Assembly (NCBI RefSeq): GCF_006094435.1
Contig: NZ_CP034783.1
Span: forward strand, 4,863,001 to 4,927,000
Direction: 5' to 3'
Source of the DNA: Pseudomonas sp. MPC6
GTDB taxonomy: Bacteria > Pseudomonadota > Gammaproteobacteria > Pseudomonadales > Pseudomonadaceae
Length of the DNA: 64,000 nucleotides
A program made the position numbers and the translations under genes. The notes beneath the pieces were generated by a model. That model had not been told where the DNA came from. It did no database searches and saw only the letters and a list, made by a program, of their open reading frames with translations. Position 1 is the stretch's first letter; the number at the start of each line of letters is the position of its first letter. This document shows, in pieces, positions 37,188-45,882 of this stretch.

Positions 37188-38648
37188 ATGATCAAGTCTT
37201 TGCGCCCATTGTTGCTGGCCGGTTTACTGCTTCCCCTGGCCTTCCCCGTTTCCGCCGCGTCAATCAACACCGGGCTGTCGCCCAACGTCGAAAAGGCCAT
37301 CAAGGCCAGCAAAATGCCGAACAGCGCCCTGTCGCTGGTGATGATCCCGCTCAACGGCCCTGGCATCCCGACCATTTACAACGCTGACGTCTCGGTCAAT
37401 CCGGCCTCGACCATGAAGCTGGTCACCACTTACGCGGCCCTGGAAATGCTCGGCCCGAACCATCAGTGGAAAACCGAGTTCTACACCGACGGCACCCTCA
37501 GCGGCGGCATCCTCAACGGTAATCTCTACCTCAAGGGCGGCGGCGACCCCAAGCTGAACATGGAAAAACTCTGGCTGCTGATGCGCGACCTGCGCGCCAA
37601 CGGCGTGACGCAAGTCACCGGCGACCTGGTGCTGGACCGCAACTTCTTCATGCAACCGCAACTGCCCGAGTTCAACGACGACGGCAATGACGACAACAAG
37701 CCGTTCCTGGTCAAGCCCGACTCGCTGCTGGTCAACCTCAAGGCCCTGCGATTTGTCGCGCGCAACGACAATGGCCGGGTGTTGGTGTCGGTGGAGCCGC
37801 CGATCGCCAGCATTCGCATCGAAAACCAGGTCAAGGCGATCAATTCCAAGCAATGCACCGGGGGCGTTAGGTACAACCCGGTCACCCAGGCCGACGGCAG
37901 CGTGACCGTGACTGTCGGCGGCCAGCTGGGCGATGGCTGCAGCTCCCAGACCTACCTGTCGCTGCTCGACCACGCGACCTATACCGCGGGTGCGGTACGG
38001 GCGATCTGGAAGGAGTTGGGTGGCAGCATTCAAGGCAAGGATGTGCTGGCGCCAACCCCGAAAACCGCCAAGGTCCTGGCCCGCGCCTTCTCGCCGGACC
38101 TGGCGGAAATCATCCGCGACATCAACAAATACAGTAACAACACCATGGCCCAGCAGCTGTTCCTGAGCCTGGGCCAGAAATACCGCACCGACGCCGACGG
38201 TGACGACGCCAAGGCCGCCCAGCGTGTGGTACGGCAGTGGCTGGCGAAGAAAGGCATCACCGCGCCGCACCTGGTGATGGAGAACGGCTCCGGCCTGTCC
38301 CGTGCAGAACGTGTGAGCGCGCGGGAAATGGCGGCCATGTTGCAAGCCGCATGGCGCAGCCCGTATTCCGCCGAGTTCATCAGCTCGATGCCGATTGCCG
38401 GCACCGACGGCACGATGCGCAAACGCCTGAAGACCACCGCAATGCGCGGTGAGGCCCACGTCAAGACCGGCACACTGAACACGGTACGGGCGATCTCCGG
38501 CTACAGCCGCGACATCAATGGCAACACCTGGGCGGTGGTGGCGATCCTCAACGACAAGGCACCGTTTGGCGCTTCCTCGGTGCTGGACCAGGTGCTGCTG
38601 GACTTGTATCGCCAGCCGAAACTGCCGGAAACGGCTTCGGTGTTGTAA
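37188..38648 (+). CDS. dacB: D-alanyl-D-alanine carboxypeptidase/endopeptidase (PBP4)
   Basis: 486 residues. Signal peptide (LRPLLLAGLLLPLAFPVSA), then the class C penicillin-binding motifs: S74TMK77, SNN in KYSNNTMAQQL, and KTG in HVKTGT. A large insert between S-x-x-K and S-x-N is normal for PBP4. It trims and cleaves peptidoglycan peptides in the periplasm and is nonessential in most species. Start at MIKSLRP; two codons upstream is an alternative. Confidence 0.95.
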   Translation: MIKSLRPLLLAGLLLPLAFPVSAASINTGLSPNVEKAIKASKMPNSALSLVMIPLNGPGIPTIYNADVSVNPASTMKLVTTYAALEMLGPNHQWKTEFYTDGTLSGGILNGNLYLKGGGDPKLNMEKLWLLMRDLRANGVTQVTGDLVLDRNFFMQPQLPEFNDDGNDDNKPFLVKPDSLLVNLKALRFVARNDNGRVLVSVEPPIASIRIENQVKAINSKQCTGGVRYNPVTQADGSVTVTVGGQLGDGCSSQTYLSLLDHATYTAGAVRAIWKELGGSIQGKDVLAPTPKTAKVLARAFSPDLAEIIRDINKYSNNTMAQQLFLSLGQKYRTDADGDDAKAAQRVVRQWLAKKGITAPHLVMENGSGLSRAERVSAREMAAMLQAAWRSPYSAEFISSMPIAGTDGTMRKRLKTTAMRGEAHVKTGTLNTVRAISGYSRDINGNTWAVVAILNDKAPFGASSVLDQVLLDLYRQPKLPETASVL

Positions 38649-38668
38649 CAGACACCACGGATTCCCGG

Positions 38669-38758
38669 TGTAGGAGCAAGCTTGCTCGCGAAGGCGGTGT
38701 GTCAGTCGACATTAATGTTGAATGACACACCGCCTTCGCTGGCAAGCCAGCTCCTACA
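38669..38758. repeat. Hybrid REPIN (two different REP subtypes)
   Basis: Left arm GTAGGAGCAAGCTTGCTCGC, right arm GCTGGCAAGCCAGCTCCTAC. Between them GGCGGTGTGTCA and TGACACACCGCC pair perfectly, extending the hairpin. Elsewhere in the window most pairs use one subtype. Confidence 0.85.
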
Positions 38759-38789
38759 GGGGATATGCGTAGGGGGATGTGTACAGCCT

Positions 38790-41189
38790 TTAGTCCATCT
38801 CGCTTTCAACCCGGTCCCGCCCCGCCTGTTTCGCCGCATAAACCCCGGAATCCGCCCGCAGCAGCAGCTCATCCGCCCCCTCCCCGACCTGCCAGCTGGC
38901 AATGCCGAAACTCGCGGTGACGATCCCGACGTCGTCGATCGGTGTGTTGCGCAACCCTTGCCACAACTCCAGCGCCAACACATGGGCCTGTTTGCCGTCG
39001 ATACCGGGGCAGAGCACCATGAACTCCTCGCCACCCAGGCGACAGAACACGTCAGAGCGGCGCAGCCGATGGCCGATGCGGTCGCAGACTGCCTGCAACA
39101 CCCGATCGCCCACGGCGTGGCCATGCTGGTCATTGATGCGCTTGAAGTGGTCGATATCGAGCATGATCACCGATAACTTACCGCCACCACGCTCGACCCG
39201 GGCCATTTCGATCGTCAGGCGTTCCTGGAAATAGCGGCGGTTGTGGATCCCGGTCAGGGAGTCCGTGACCGACAGCGCCCGCAGTTCTTCCTCGACCCGT
39301 TTCAGGTCGGAAATGTCCGAAATGTAGCCATGCCAGAGTACACCGCCGCCGGGCAGTTCCTCCGGGGTCGCCTCGCCACGGACCCAGCGCAGGCCGCGCA
39401 CGGGCAATAGCACGCGATACTCTTCGCGCCACGGGCTGAGGGTGTCTGCCGACGCCCGGATCGAGGCGCGGACCCGGGTTGTGTCCTGGGGATGAATCCG
39501 GGTGAAAATCGTTTCGGCATTGAGCAACAACACGTCGGGTTCCAGCTCATAGATCTCACGGATCCCATCGCTGGCGTAAATCACACTGAAGCGCCCGTCG
39601 AACTCCATCTTGAATTGGTAGATGCCGCCGGGCACGTGGGCGCTGAGTTTCTTCAGTAACAAATCCCGAGCCGCCAAGGCTTCGTGGACCCGCTTGCGCT
39701 CGGTGATGTCGATGCAGATTGCCAGGTGACCGACCCACAGGCCTTGCTCATCGAGCACGGGCGTAGCCAGCATGTTCACCGTCAGATGGCTGCCGTCGCT
39801 ACGCAGCAGCGTCCACTCCCGCGCTTCGTGACCGCCCTCTTCACCGCCCTCGACCAACATCGCCTGGCAGGTCGGAATCGGCTTGCCATAACGCGCGCTC
39901 AACTCCGCCGAGCGCGCCATGAGTTCACGGGGCAGGTGCAGGTTTTCCAGGGTCATATGGCCCACCGCCTGCGCGCTGGTGTAGCCGAGCATTTGCTCCG
40001 CACCGGCGTTGAACGTGCTGATGATGCCCCGCAGGTCGGTGGCGATGATCGCGACCTGCGTCGCGGCATCCAGCACGCCCCGCAGCTGGCCATGGGTGCC
40101 GCGCAGCTCCTGTTCACGGGCGCGCAGTTCGTGGGTGCGCTGTTCGACCATTGTCAACGCCCGCTGACGCTGACTGACCAGCACGTAAAGCAAGGCACTG
40201 AGCAACACACTGAGCAAACCGCCCAGCACCACCAGGCTGGTCACCGAAGAATGGTTGGCCTCCAGAAAAGCCTCGCTGGGCAGTATGTCGACCTGATAGT
40301 CGCGGTCGGCCATTCGCAGCAACCGGGTCGCCGACAATTCGCTGGTCGCCGGCGTATTGACCGATTCGAACAGCGCTTCGTGCTGATCGACTGTGGATAA
40401 GTCGAGGATGCGCACCGAGAGAAAATCATGATCCGCCTCGGGCAACCCGTCCGCCAGCAGCTGGCGCATGCTGATGACCGCCATCACATAGCCGTAGGGT
40501 TTGCCTGCCGCCGAACCCGCGCTGTTGCGTGACATCACTGGCGCCAACAGCAGCACACCGCGCGCATAAGCCGGTTCGATACTGATCAGGTGCAGCGGCT
40601 GCGACACCGCCATGCCGCCCAACGCATCCGCGCGCTCAAGTGTGGCGCGACGCAAAGGCTGGGCCAGCAAGTCATAACCCAGTGGCGAGCCGAGCCTGCT
40701 CCGGGTCTGGCTGAAGAGTACCGGCACGTACTCATCGCGCTCGGCCGCCAGTTGCAGCTGACCGTCGGCAACGAGTTCGCGGATGGTGAAATCAGGCAGC
40801 CCTTCGTCGCGCACCTGACGCTCGAATGCCGGCCGTTCGGTGCGGGTCACCCGCCGAGCGAACGAGTACGCCTGGGTTCGGTGAAGCAAAGGTTGGGTGT
40901 AACCGTCGAATTCCTCACGGGACACCGAGTCGGAATTGGCGAAGAACCGGCGCAGGCCATCGAGGCGCTGCACCTGGTCTTCGAAGCGTTCTTCGATACG
41001 GCTGTAACGCTCGCTGGCCAGCAGCTGGAAGCGTTGCCGCAATTGTTGATGAAACAGATTCAGCGTCGACCAGGCCAGCAATCCCGTGAGAATCCCGCCG
41101 ACGAGCAACACCAGCAGCGCGACCAGCCAGGCCGAGACGTCTTCACTGATAAACCCCAGGATCTTTGGGCGCACGGCGTTCAACGACAT
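38790..41189 (-). CDS. Membrane diguanylate cyclase, CHASE-PAS-PAS-GGDEF
   Basis: 799 residues. TM helix ~20-42 (AWLVALLVLLVGGILTGLLA), periplasmic CHASE domain (~75-230: RFFANSDSVSREEFDGY ... YSFARRVTRTERPAFE), TM helix ~316-340, two PAS domains (~365-490, ~500-630) with PAC-type endings, then GGDEF (~635-795). The catalytic motif is GGEEF, and RRSD five residues upstream is an intact inhibitory site, so it should make c-di-GMP from GTP with product inhibition. The CHASE ligand is unknown. Monocistronic, with REPINs on both sides. Confidence 0.92.
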   Translation of the reverse strand: MSLNAVRPKILGFISEDVSAWLVALLVLLVGGILTGLLAWSTLNLFHQQLRQRFQLLASERYSRIEERFEDQVQRLDGLRRFFANSDSVSREEFDGYTQPLLHRTQAYSFARRVTRTERPAFERQVRDEGLPDFTIRELVADGQLQLAAERDEYVPVLFSQTRSRLGSPLGYDLLAQPLRRATLERADALGGMAVSQPLHLISIEPAYARGVLLLAPVMSRNSAGSAAGKPYGYVMAVISMRQLLADGLPEADHDFLSVRILDLSTVDQHEALFESVNTPATSELSATRLLRMADRDYQVDILPSEAFLEANHSSVTSLVVLGGLLSVLLSALLYVLVSQRQRALTMVEQRTHELRAREQELRGTHGQLRGVLDAATQVAIIATDLRGIISTFNAGAEQMLGYTSAQAVGHMTLENLHLPRELMARSAELSARYGKPIPTCQAMLVEGGEEGGHEAREWTLLRSDGSHLTVNMLATPVLDEQGLWVGHLAICIDITERKRVHEALAARDLLLKKLSAHVPGGIYQFKMEFDGRFSVIYASDGIREIYELEPDVLLLNAETIFTRIHPQDTTRVRASIRASADTLSPWREEYRVLLPVRGLRWVRGEATPEELPGGGVLWHGYISDISDLKRVEEELRALSVTDSLTGIHNRRYFQERLTIEMARVERGGGKLSVIMLDIDHFKRINDQHGHAVGDRVLQAVCDRIGHRLRRSDVFCRLGGEEFMVLCPGIDGKQAHVLALELWQGLRNTPIDDVGIVTASFGIASWQVGEGADELLLRADSGVYAAKQAGRDRVESEMD

Positions 41190-41272
41190 AGACGCAACTC
41201 GAGACGCCAGGTGCGGAAAAGCCCATTGGCTACCTTGAGTTATAGCTATTAGCCACTAACTTCACCAGTCCT

Positions 41273-41362
41273 TGTAGGAGCGAGGCTTGCCCGCGAACCA
41301 GGCGCCGCGGTGTCGCTGTAACACCGCGTCATCGTTCTTCGCCGGCAAGCCTGGCTCCTACA
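41273..41362. repeat. REPIN
   Basis: GTAGGAGCGAGGCTTGCCCG and inverse GCCGGCAAGCCTGGCTCCTA, around an inner CGCGGTGT / ACACCGCG pair. Confidence 0.85.
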
Positions 41363-41384
41363 GGTGTTCCAATCGATTCAAGCG

Positions 41385-43655
41385 TCAGCGCGCCATGATT
41401 TTCCAGGCGCGGTGGATCTTGCCGTTACGGGCGAAATCCGGATCAATGGTCTGGGCGGTGATTTCCTCGACCGCGTAACGCTCGGCAAGGTTCTCCTCCA
41501 GGGTGAACTTGCGGAAGTTGTTGGAGAAGTACAACACCCCACCCGGTGCCAGCCGCGCCATGGCCAGGTCGATCAGTTGCACCTGGTCCCGTTGCACGTC
41601 GAAGATGCCTTCCATGCGCTTGGAGTTGGAGAAGGTCGGCGGGTCGATGAAGATCAGGTCGTACTCGTCACGGCAGGCGTCGAGCCAGACCATCACGTCG
41701 CCCTGCTCCAGCCGGTTCTTGTCGGAGAAGCCATTGAGCGACAGGTTGCGACGCGCCCAGTCCAGGTAGGTTTTCGACAAGTCGACGCTGGTGGTGCTGC
41801 GCGCACCGCCTTTTGCCGCATGGACGCTGGCGGTCGCGGTGTAGCAATACAGGTTGAGGAAGCGCTTGCCGGCCGCCTCTTTCTGGATTCGCATGCGCAT
41901 CGGCCGGTGGTCAAGGAACAGCCCGGTGTCGAGGTAGTCAGTGAGGTTGACCAGCAGCTTCACGCCACCTTCGTTGACCTCGACGAACTTGCCCTGGGCC
42001 GCCTGGCGCTCGTACTGCTTGGTGCCGCTCTGACGCTCGCGACGCTTGACCACCACGCGGCTCTTGTCGATGTTCAACGCCTGCGGAATGGCGGCGAGGG
42101 CATCGAACATGCGTGCCGAGGCTTTTTCCGGGTCGATGGATTTCGGCGCGGCGTATTCCTGGACGTGGACCCAATCCTGATACAGGTCGATGGCCATGGA
42201 GTATTCCGGCATGTCGGCGTCATACACGCGATAGCAGTCGATGCCTTCACGCTTGACCCACTTGCCCAGGGCCTTGAGGTTCTTTTGCAGGCGGTTGGCA
42301 AACATCTGCCCGCCTTCGCTCAGGCGCGGTTGCTCGACCACCACCGGCGCCGGTTTGATCGGGTTGCCGTTCTTGTTGTACTTCTCATACTTGCCGGGTG
42401 CCACATCGTTGTCGGCAACCTCGACTTCGGCTTGCTCACGCTCAACCTGACGCTGTTCCGGGGTGCGTCGCTCGCCGGTGACGAACTGGTCTGGCGTGAC
42501 CTTGATCAGCAGCAATTTGCACGGCAAGGCGCCGTTCCAGAATGAATATTGTTTGTGGCTGCGAATCCCCATGCGCTTGCCCAGGTCCGGGGCGCCGGTG
42601 AACACGGCGGCTTCCCAGTTCAGGCAGGCCTGACGCAGACGTTCGCCGAGGTTCTGGTACAGGTAGAGCAAGCTCGCCTCGTCACCCAGACGTTCGCCGT
42701 ACGGCGGGTTGCAGATCACCAGGCCTTTCTGGTTCTGGTCCGGACGCGGTTCGAAAGTACCGACTTCGCCCTGGTAGATCTTGATCCACTCGCTCAGGCC
42801 GGCGCGCTCGACGTTGTTGCGGCCCGGTTGAATCAGGCGCGGGTCGGCTTCGTAACCGCGAATCCACAGGGGTGGCTTGGCCAGGCCGGCTGCGCAACGC
42901 TCGGTGGCTTCCTCGTGAAGTTTTTTCCACAGCGCTGGCACGTGACCGAGCCAGGCGGTAAAGCCCCACTGTTCGCGACGCAGGTTCGGCGCCATGTCGG
43001 CAGCGATCATCGCCGCTTCCACCAGGAAGGTACCGACACCGCACATCGGGTCAGCCAGGGCGCCGCCGTCGGCAGCAATCCGTGGCCAGCCGGAACGGAT
43101 CAGGATCGCCGCCGCGAGGTTTTCCTTCAACGGCGCCGCCCCCTGCTGCAAGCGATAGCCGCGCTGGTGCAGGCTGTGGCCGGAGAGGTCGAGGGAGAGA
43201 ATCGCTTCGCCGCGATCCAGGCGCAGGTGAATGCGCAGGTCCGGGTTGAGCTTGTCGATGGAGGGACGGTCGCCCTGCGGGGTACGCAGTTTGTCGACGA
43301 TGGCGTCCTTGACCTTCAGGGCGCCGAAGTGGGTGTTGTCGATCCCCGAGCCGTGACCGCTGAACTCGACGGCCAGGGTGCCGTCATTGAGCATGTGGTC
43401 TTGCCACTCGATATCGAGCACACCGTGGTAGAGGTCTTCGGCATCCTTCATCGGGAAACGCTTGAGCACCAGCAGCACCCGGTTCGCCAGACGCGACCAC
43501 AGGCACAGGCGATAGGCGGTTTCCATGGTTGCCATGCCGCGCACGGCAGAGGTGTGCTCACGCGCTTCTTCAAGGCCAAGCCCGACGGCTTCCTCGATAA
43601 GCAGGCCTTCAAGGCCTTTGGGGCAAGTGAGGAAGAGTTCGAAACGATCGGACAT
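41385..43655 (-). CDS. rlmKL: 23S rRNA methyltransferase RlmKL (m7G2069/m2G2445)
   Basis: 756 residues, two fused methyltransferases. N-terminal THUMP domain and m2G2445 half with DPMCGVGTFLVEAAMIA and NPPYGERLG; C-terminal m7G2069 half with LNLYCYTATASVHAAKGGA and IFIDPPTFSNSKRM. It modifies 23S rRNA during large-subunit assembly. Start MSDRFELFLTCPKGLE at 43655. Neighbours dacB, rmf and pyrD are conserved. Confidence 0.95.
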   Translation of the reverse strand: MSDRFELFLTCPKGLEGLLIEEAVGLGLEEAREHTSAVRGMATMETAYRLCLWSRLANRVLLVLKRFPMKDAEDLYHGVLDIEWQDHMLNDGTLAVEFSGHGSGIDNTHFGALKVKDAIVDKLRTPQGDRPSIDKLNPDLRIHLRLDRGEAILSLDLSGHSLHQRGYRLQQGAAPLKENLAAAILIRSGWPRIAADGGALADPMCGVGTFLVEAAMIAADMAPNLRREQWGFTAWLGHVPALWKKLHEEATERCAAGLAKPPLWIRGYEADPRLIQPGRNNVERAGLSEWIKIYQGEVGTFEPRPDQNQKGLVICNPPYGERLGDEASLLYLYQNLGERLRQACLNWEAAVFTGAPDLGKRMGIRSHKQYSFWNGALPCKLLLIKVTPDQFVTGERRTPEQRQVEREQAEVEVADNDVAPGKYEKYNKNGNPIKPAPVVVEQPRLSEGGQMFANRLQKNLKALGKWVKREGIDCYRVYDADMPEYSMAIDLYQDWVHVQEYAAPKSIDPEKASARMFDALAAIPQALNIDKSRVVVKRRERQSGTKQYERQAAQGKFVEVNEGGVKLLVNLTDYLDTGLFLDHRPMRMRIQKEAAGKRFLNLYCYTATASVHAAKGGARSTTSVDLSKTYLDWARRNLSLNGFSDKNRLEQGDVMVWLDACRDEYDLIFIDPPTFSNSKRMEGIFDVQRDQVQLIDLAMARLAPGGVLYFSNNFRKFTLEENLAERYAVEEITAQTIDPDFARNGKIHRAWKIMAR

Positions 43656-44054
43656 GGGAATTCCAGAACCTTTAGCTGAGTGGACCGGCAACGCATTGCC
43701 GGCCCGGTTTTCAATCAGGCGCTTTTCTAAAAGAACGCCCGCGTGGCACGAAGGTGTGCCGTCCCACCGGTGCTGCTCCGGTCAAAGGAGCTTAGATGCA
43801 CAGGTAGATAAAAAAGTTGAAGCAACAAAATGTCATAAATCGACCCTTCGTCGAATAATGCCCCGCGTAATGCGAGCCATTCTCAGCAAAGGATTAACCC
43901 CATCATCTAGCGCAGGGCCCGATCATACCGGGGTTTGACCAATCACAGGCGGACAAACATCGTGTTACTTATTGCCTTACCATCTTTATCGTTACGTCCT
44001 TATGACAAAACGATCATTCCCTCGATGTGACGCATTGGTTAGAACTCAACACAG
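43656..44054. other. Upstream region shared by rlmKL and rmf
   Basis: About 400 bp before the structured rmf leader. AT-rich around 43800-43860 and 43960-44040, probably holding the rmf promoter. No ORF with coding character seen. Confidence 0.4.
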
Positions 44055-44146
44055 GTTGACGTCGCAACGGCGTCAACACCTTGGCTCGCGACGCCGGCAG
44101 CGAGCCCCAACGGCAGGAGTTTTTCTGCCAGACCTCAATTGAGGTC
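44055..44146 (+). promoter_or_regulatory. Structured 5' leader of rmf: four consecutive stem-loops
   Basis: In order: GTTGACG-N9-CGTCAAC (44055-44077), GGCTCGC-N10-GCGAGCC (44083-44106), GGCAG-N8-CTGCC (44112-44129) and the perfect palindrome GACCTCAATTGAGGTC (44131-44146), ending 39 bases before the rmf ATG. All arms pair without mismatch. I recall a conserved 'rmf' RNA motif reported upstream of rmf in pseudomonads; this may be a member. Confidence 0.7.
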
Positions 44147-44185
44147 GACGCGATACATACAGTCAACAAGTGAGGGCAACACCCT

Positions 44186-44401
44186 ATGAGAAGACTTAAG
44201 CGTGATCCGTTGGAAAGAGCATTTTTGCGCGGATATCAATATGGCGTTGGTGGCAAATCCCGTGAGCTTTGCCCATTTACTCTACCGTCGGTACGCCAAG
44301 CCTGGATTAACGGCTGGCGAGAAGGACGCGGCGACAACTGGGACGGTATGACCGGCACTGCGGGAATCCACAGACTCAACGAACTTCACGCCGTCGGCTA
44401 A
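44186..44401 (+). CDS. rmf: Ribosome modulation factor
   Basis: 71 residues, MRRLKRDPLERAFLRGYQYG, then GGKSRELCPF and RQAWINGWREGRGDNWDG, the RMF signature. RMF drives 70S ribosomes into inactive 100S dimers in stationary phase. GAGGG ribosome site upstream and an efficient terminator downstream make this a single-gene unit. Longer than E. coli RMF (55), as usual in Pseudomonas. Confidence 0.96.
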   Translation: MRRLKRDPLERAFLRGYQYGVGGKSRELCPFTLPSVRQAWINGWREGRGDNWDGMTGTAGIHRLNELHAVG

Positions 44402-44487
44402 GACAGGGCACAACACTCCGACACGACAATCTGATTACGTAAAAACTTACCACGCACGCCCCATCCGGGCGGCGGGCTCCGGCCCAA

Positions 44488-44512
44488 GGGCTCCCTCGAG
44501 GAGCCCTTTTTT
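44488..44512 (+). terminator. Intrinsic terminator of rmf
   Basis: GGGCTCC-CTCGA-GGAGCCC followed by T6. Confidence 0.92.
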
Positions 44513-44539
44513 ATGCCATCGCCTGTCGGACACCTTCCC

Positions 44540-44632
44540 CTGTAGGTACCAGGCTTGCCGGCGAAGAACGCTAACGCGGTACAACAGATACACCGCGGCG
44601 CCTGGTTCGCGGGCAAGCCTCGCTCCTACAGG
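44540..44632. repeat. REPIN
   Basis: GTAGGTACCAGGCTTGCCGG and inverse GCGGGCAAGCCTCGCTCCTA between converging rmf and pyrD. Confidence 0.8.
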
Positions 44633-44634
44633 GA

Positions 44635-45654
44635 TCAGCGCAGGGCTGCTATGGCGTCCACGGACTCGCGAATCAACGCCGGGCCTTTATAGATGAAGCC
44701 GGAATACAGCTGCACCAGGCTCGCCCCCGCCGCGATTTTCTCGGCCGCGTGCTTGCCTTCGGTGATACCGCCCACGGCAATGATCGGCAAGCGACCGGCC
44801 AGTTCCGCCGCCAGCACTTTCACCGTGTGGGTGCTCTTCTCGCGAACCGGTGCGCCGGACAGGCCGCCCGCCTCGTCCCCGTACTCCATGCCTTCGACGC
44901 CGACACGGCTCAGGGTGGTGTTGGTGGCGATGACCGCATCCATCCCGGTTTCGATCAACGCTTGAGCGACCTGAACGGTTTCTTCGTCGGTCATGTCCGG
45001 GGCGATCTTGATCGCCAGCGGCACATGTTTACCGTGACGCAGAGCCAGTTCCGCCCGACGCGTGGCCAGGTCGGCCAGCAACTGCTTGAGCGAGTCGCCG
45101 AACTGCAGGCTGCGCAAGCCCGGGGTGTTCGGCGAGCTGACGTTGACCGTCACGTAGCTGGCGTGGGCGTAGACCTTGTCCAGGCAGATCAGGTAGTCGT
45201 CGACCGCACGCTCGACCGGCGTATCGAAATTCTTGCCGATATTGATCCCCAGCACGCCCTTGTACTTGGCCGCGGCCACGCGGGCCAACAGGTGATCGAC
45301 GCCGAGGTTGTTGAAACCCATGCGGTTGATGATCGCCTCGGCTTCCGGCAGACGGAAAATCCGTGGCTTCGGGTTGCCGGGTTGCGGACGCGGGGTGATG
45401 GTGCCGATTTCGACAAAGCCGAAACCCAGCTGGGCAAAACCGTCGATGGCCGCGCCATTCTTGTCGAGACCGGCGGCCAGGCCCACCGGATTCGGAAAGT
45501 CCAGGCCCATGACGGTCACCGGCATTTTCGCCGGTGCCTTGCACAGCAAGCCGTTGAGGCCCAAACGCCCGCCCGCGCCGATCAGGTCCAGGGACAGATC
45601 GTGGGAGGTTTCCGGGGAAAGTTGGAACAACAGCTGACGGGCCAGGGTGTACAT
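44635..45654 (-). CDS. pyrD: Dihydroorotate dehydrogenase (quinone), class 2
   Basis: 339 residues: N-terminal membrane-association helices ([20 protein letters not shown]), then the FMN barrel with [35 protein letters not shown] (catalytic Ser), KIAPD, NTT and [13 protein letters not shown]. Oxidises dihydroorotate to orotate, passing electrons to ubiquinone. Start MYTLARQLL at 45654; a longer frame exists but lacks family similarity. Divergent from the nitrate genes. Confidence 0.96.
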   Translation of the reverse strand: MYTLARQLLFQLSPETSHDLSLDLIGAGGRLGLNGLLCKAPAKMPVTVMGLDFPNPVGLAAGLDKNGAAIDGFAQLGFGFVEIGTITPRPQPGNPKPRIFRLPEAEAIINRMGFNNLGVDHLLARVAAAKYKGVLGINIGKNFDTPVERAVDDYLICLDKVYAHASYVTVNVSSPNTPGLRSLQFGDSLKQLLADLATRRAELALRHGKHVPLAIKIAPDMTDEETVQVAQALIETGMDAVIATNTTLSRVGVEGMEYGDEAGGLSGAPVREKSTHTVKVLAAELAGRLPIIAVGGITEGKHAAEKIAAGASLVQLYSGFIYKGPALIRESVDAIAALR

Positions 45655-45748
45655 GGGCGGCTTTGACTCGATTGGCGGCGAAATGAGGCGGCGATTATAG
45701 CCGGGCATCGGGGGTGCAGGCGAGGCACGCGGCAAAAACAGCCGGCGA

Positions 45749-45764
45749 TGGCATATGCCTTGCA
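45749..45764 (+). promoter_or_regulatory. Sigma-54 promoter of nasST
   Basis: TGGCATATGCCTTGCA: GG and GC 12 bp apart, full TTGCA -12 box. Lies 11 bases before the presumed transcript start of the nasS leader. Implies control by an activator such as NtrC. Confidence 0.75.
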
Positions 45765-45774
45765 CCGTCACTGG

Positions 45775-45882
45775 CATCAGCACCCATGCCAACGGCGGGA
45801 TGGGTCGAAAGACAAAGGCGTCGTCACCTGGTCTTGCTCTGGCAAAGCCGGTACGGCGCTTTTTTATGGAAGGTGTTTACCC
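45775..45882 (+). promoter_or_regulatory. NasT-type antitermination leader upstream of nasS
   Basis: P1 hairpin ACCCATGCC-AACGGC-GGGATGGGT (45782-45805, one mismatch) has a hexaloop with A1 and G4; P2 hairpin GAC-AAAGGC-GTC (45811-45822) has another. P2 overlaps a GC-rich stem that ends in GGCGC and T6 (to 45866), just before the ribosome site. This is the ANTAR-target architecture, so NasT would regulate its own operon. Confidence 0.75.

Noticed and set aside
43720..43790. Possible tRNA or small RNA in the rlmKL-rmf gap
   Set aside because: Some local GC-rich pairing, but no cloverleaf, no TTCGA arm and no terminator.
45734..45748. GTGC/GCAC dyad upstream of the nasS promoter as NtrC site
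   Set aside because: The arms are in the opposite order to the NtrC consensus (GCAC-N7-GTGC).
45748..45882. Longer N-terminus for NasS (45 extra codons)
   Set aside because: It would translate across the hexaloop leader and terminator, and overlaps the sigma-54 promoter.
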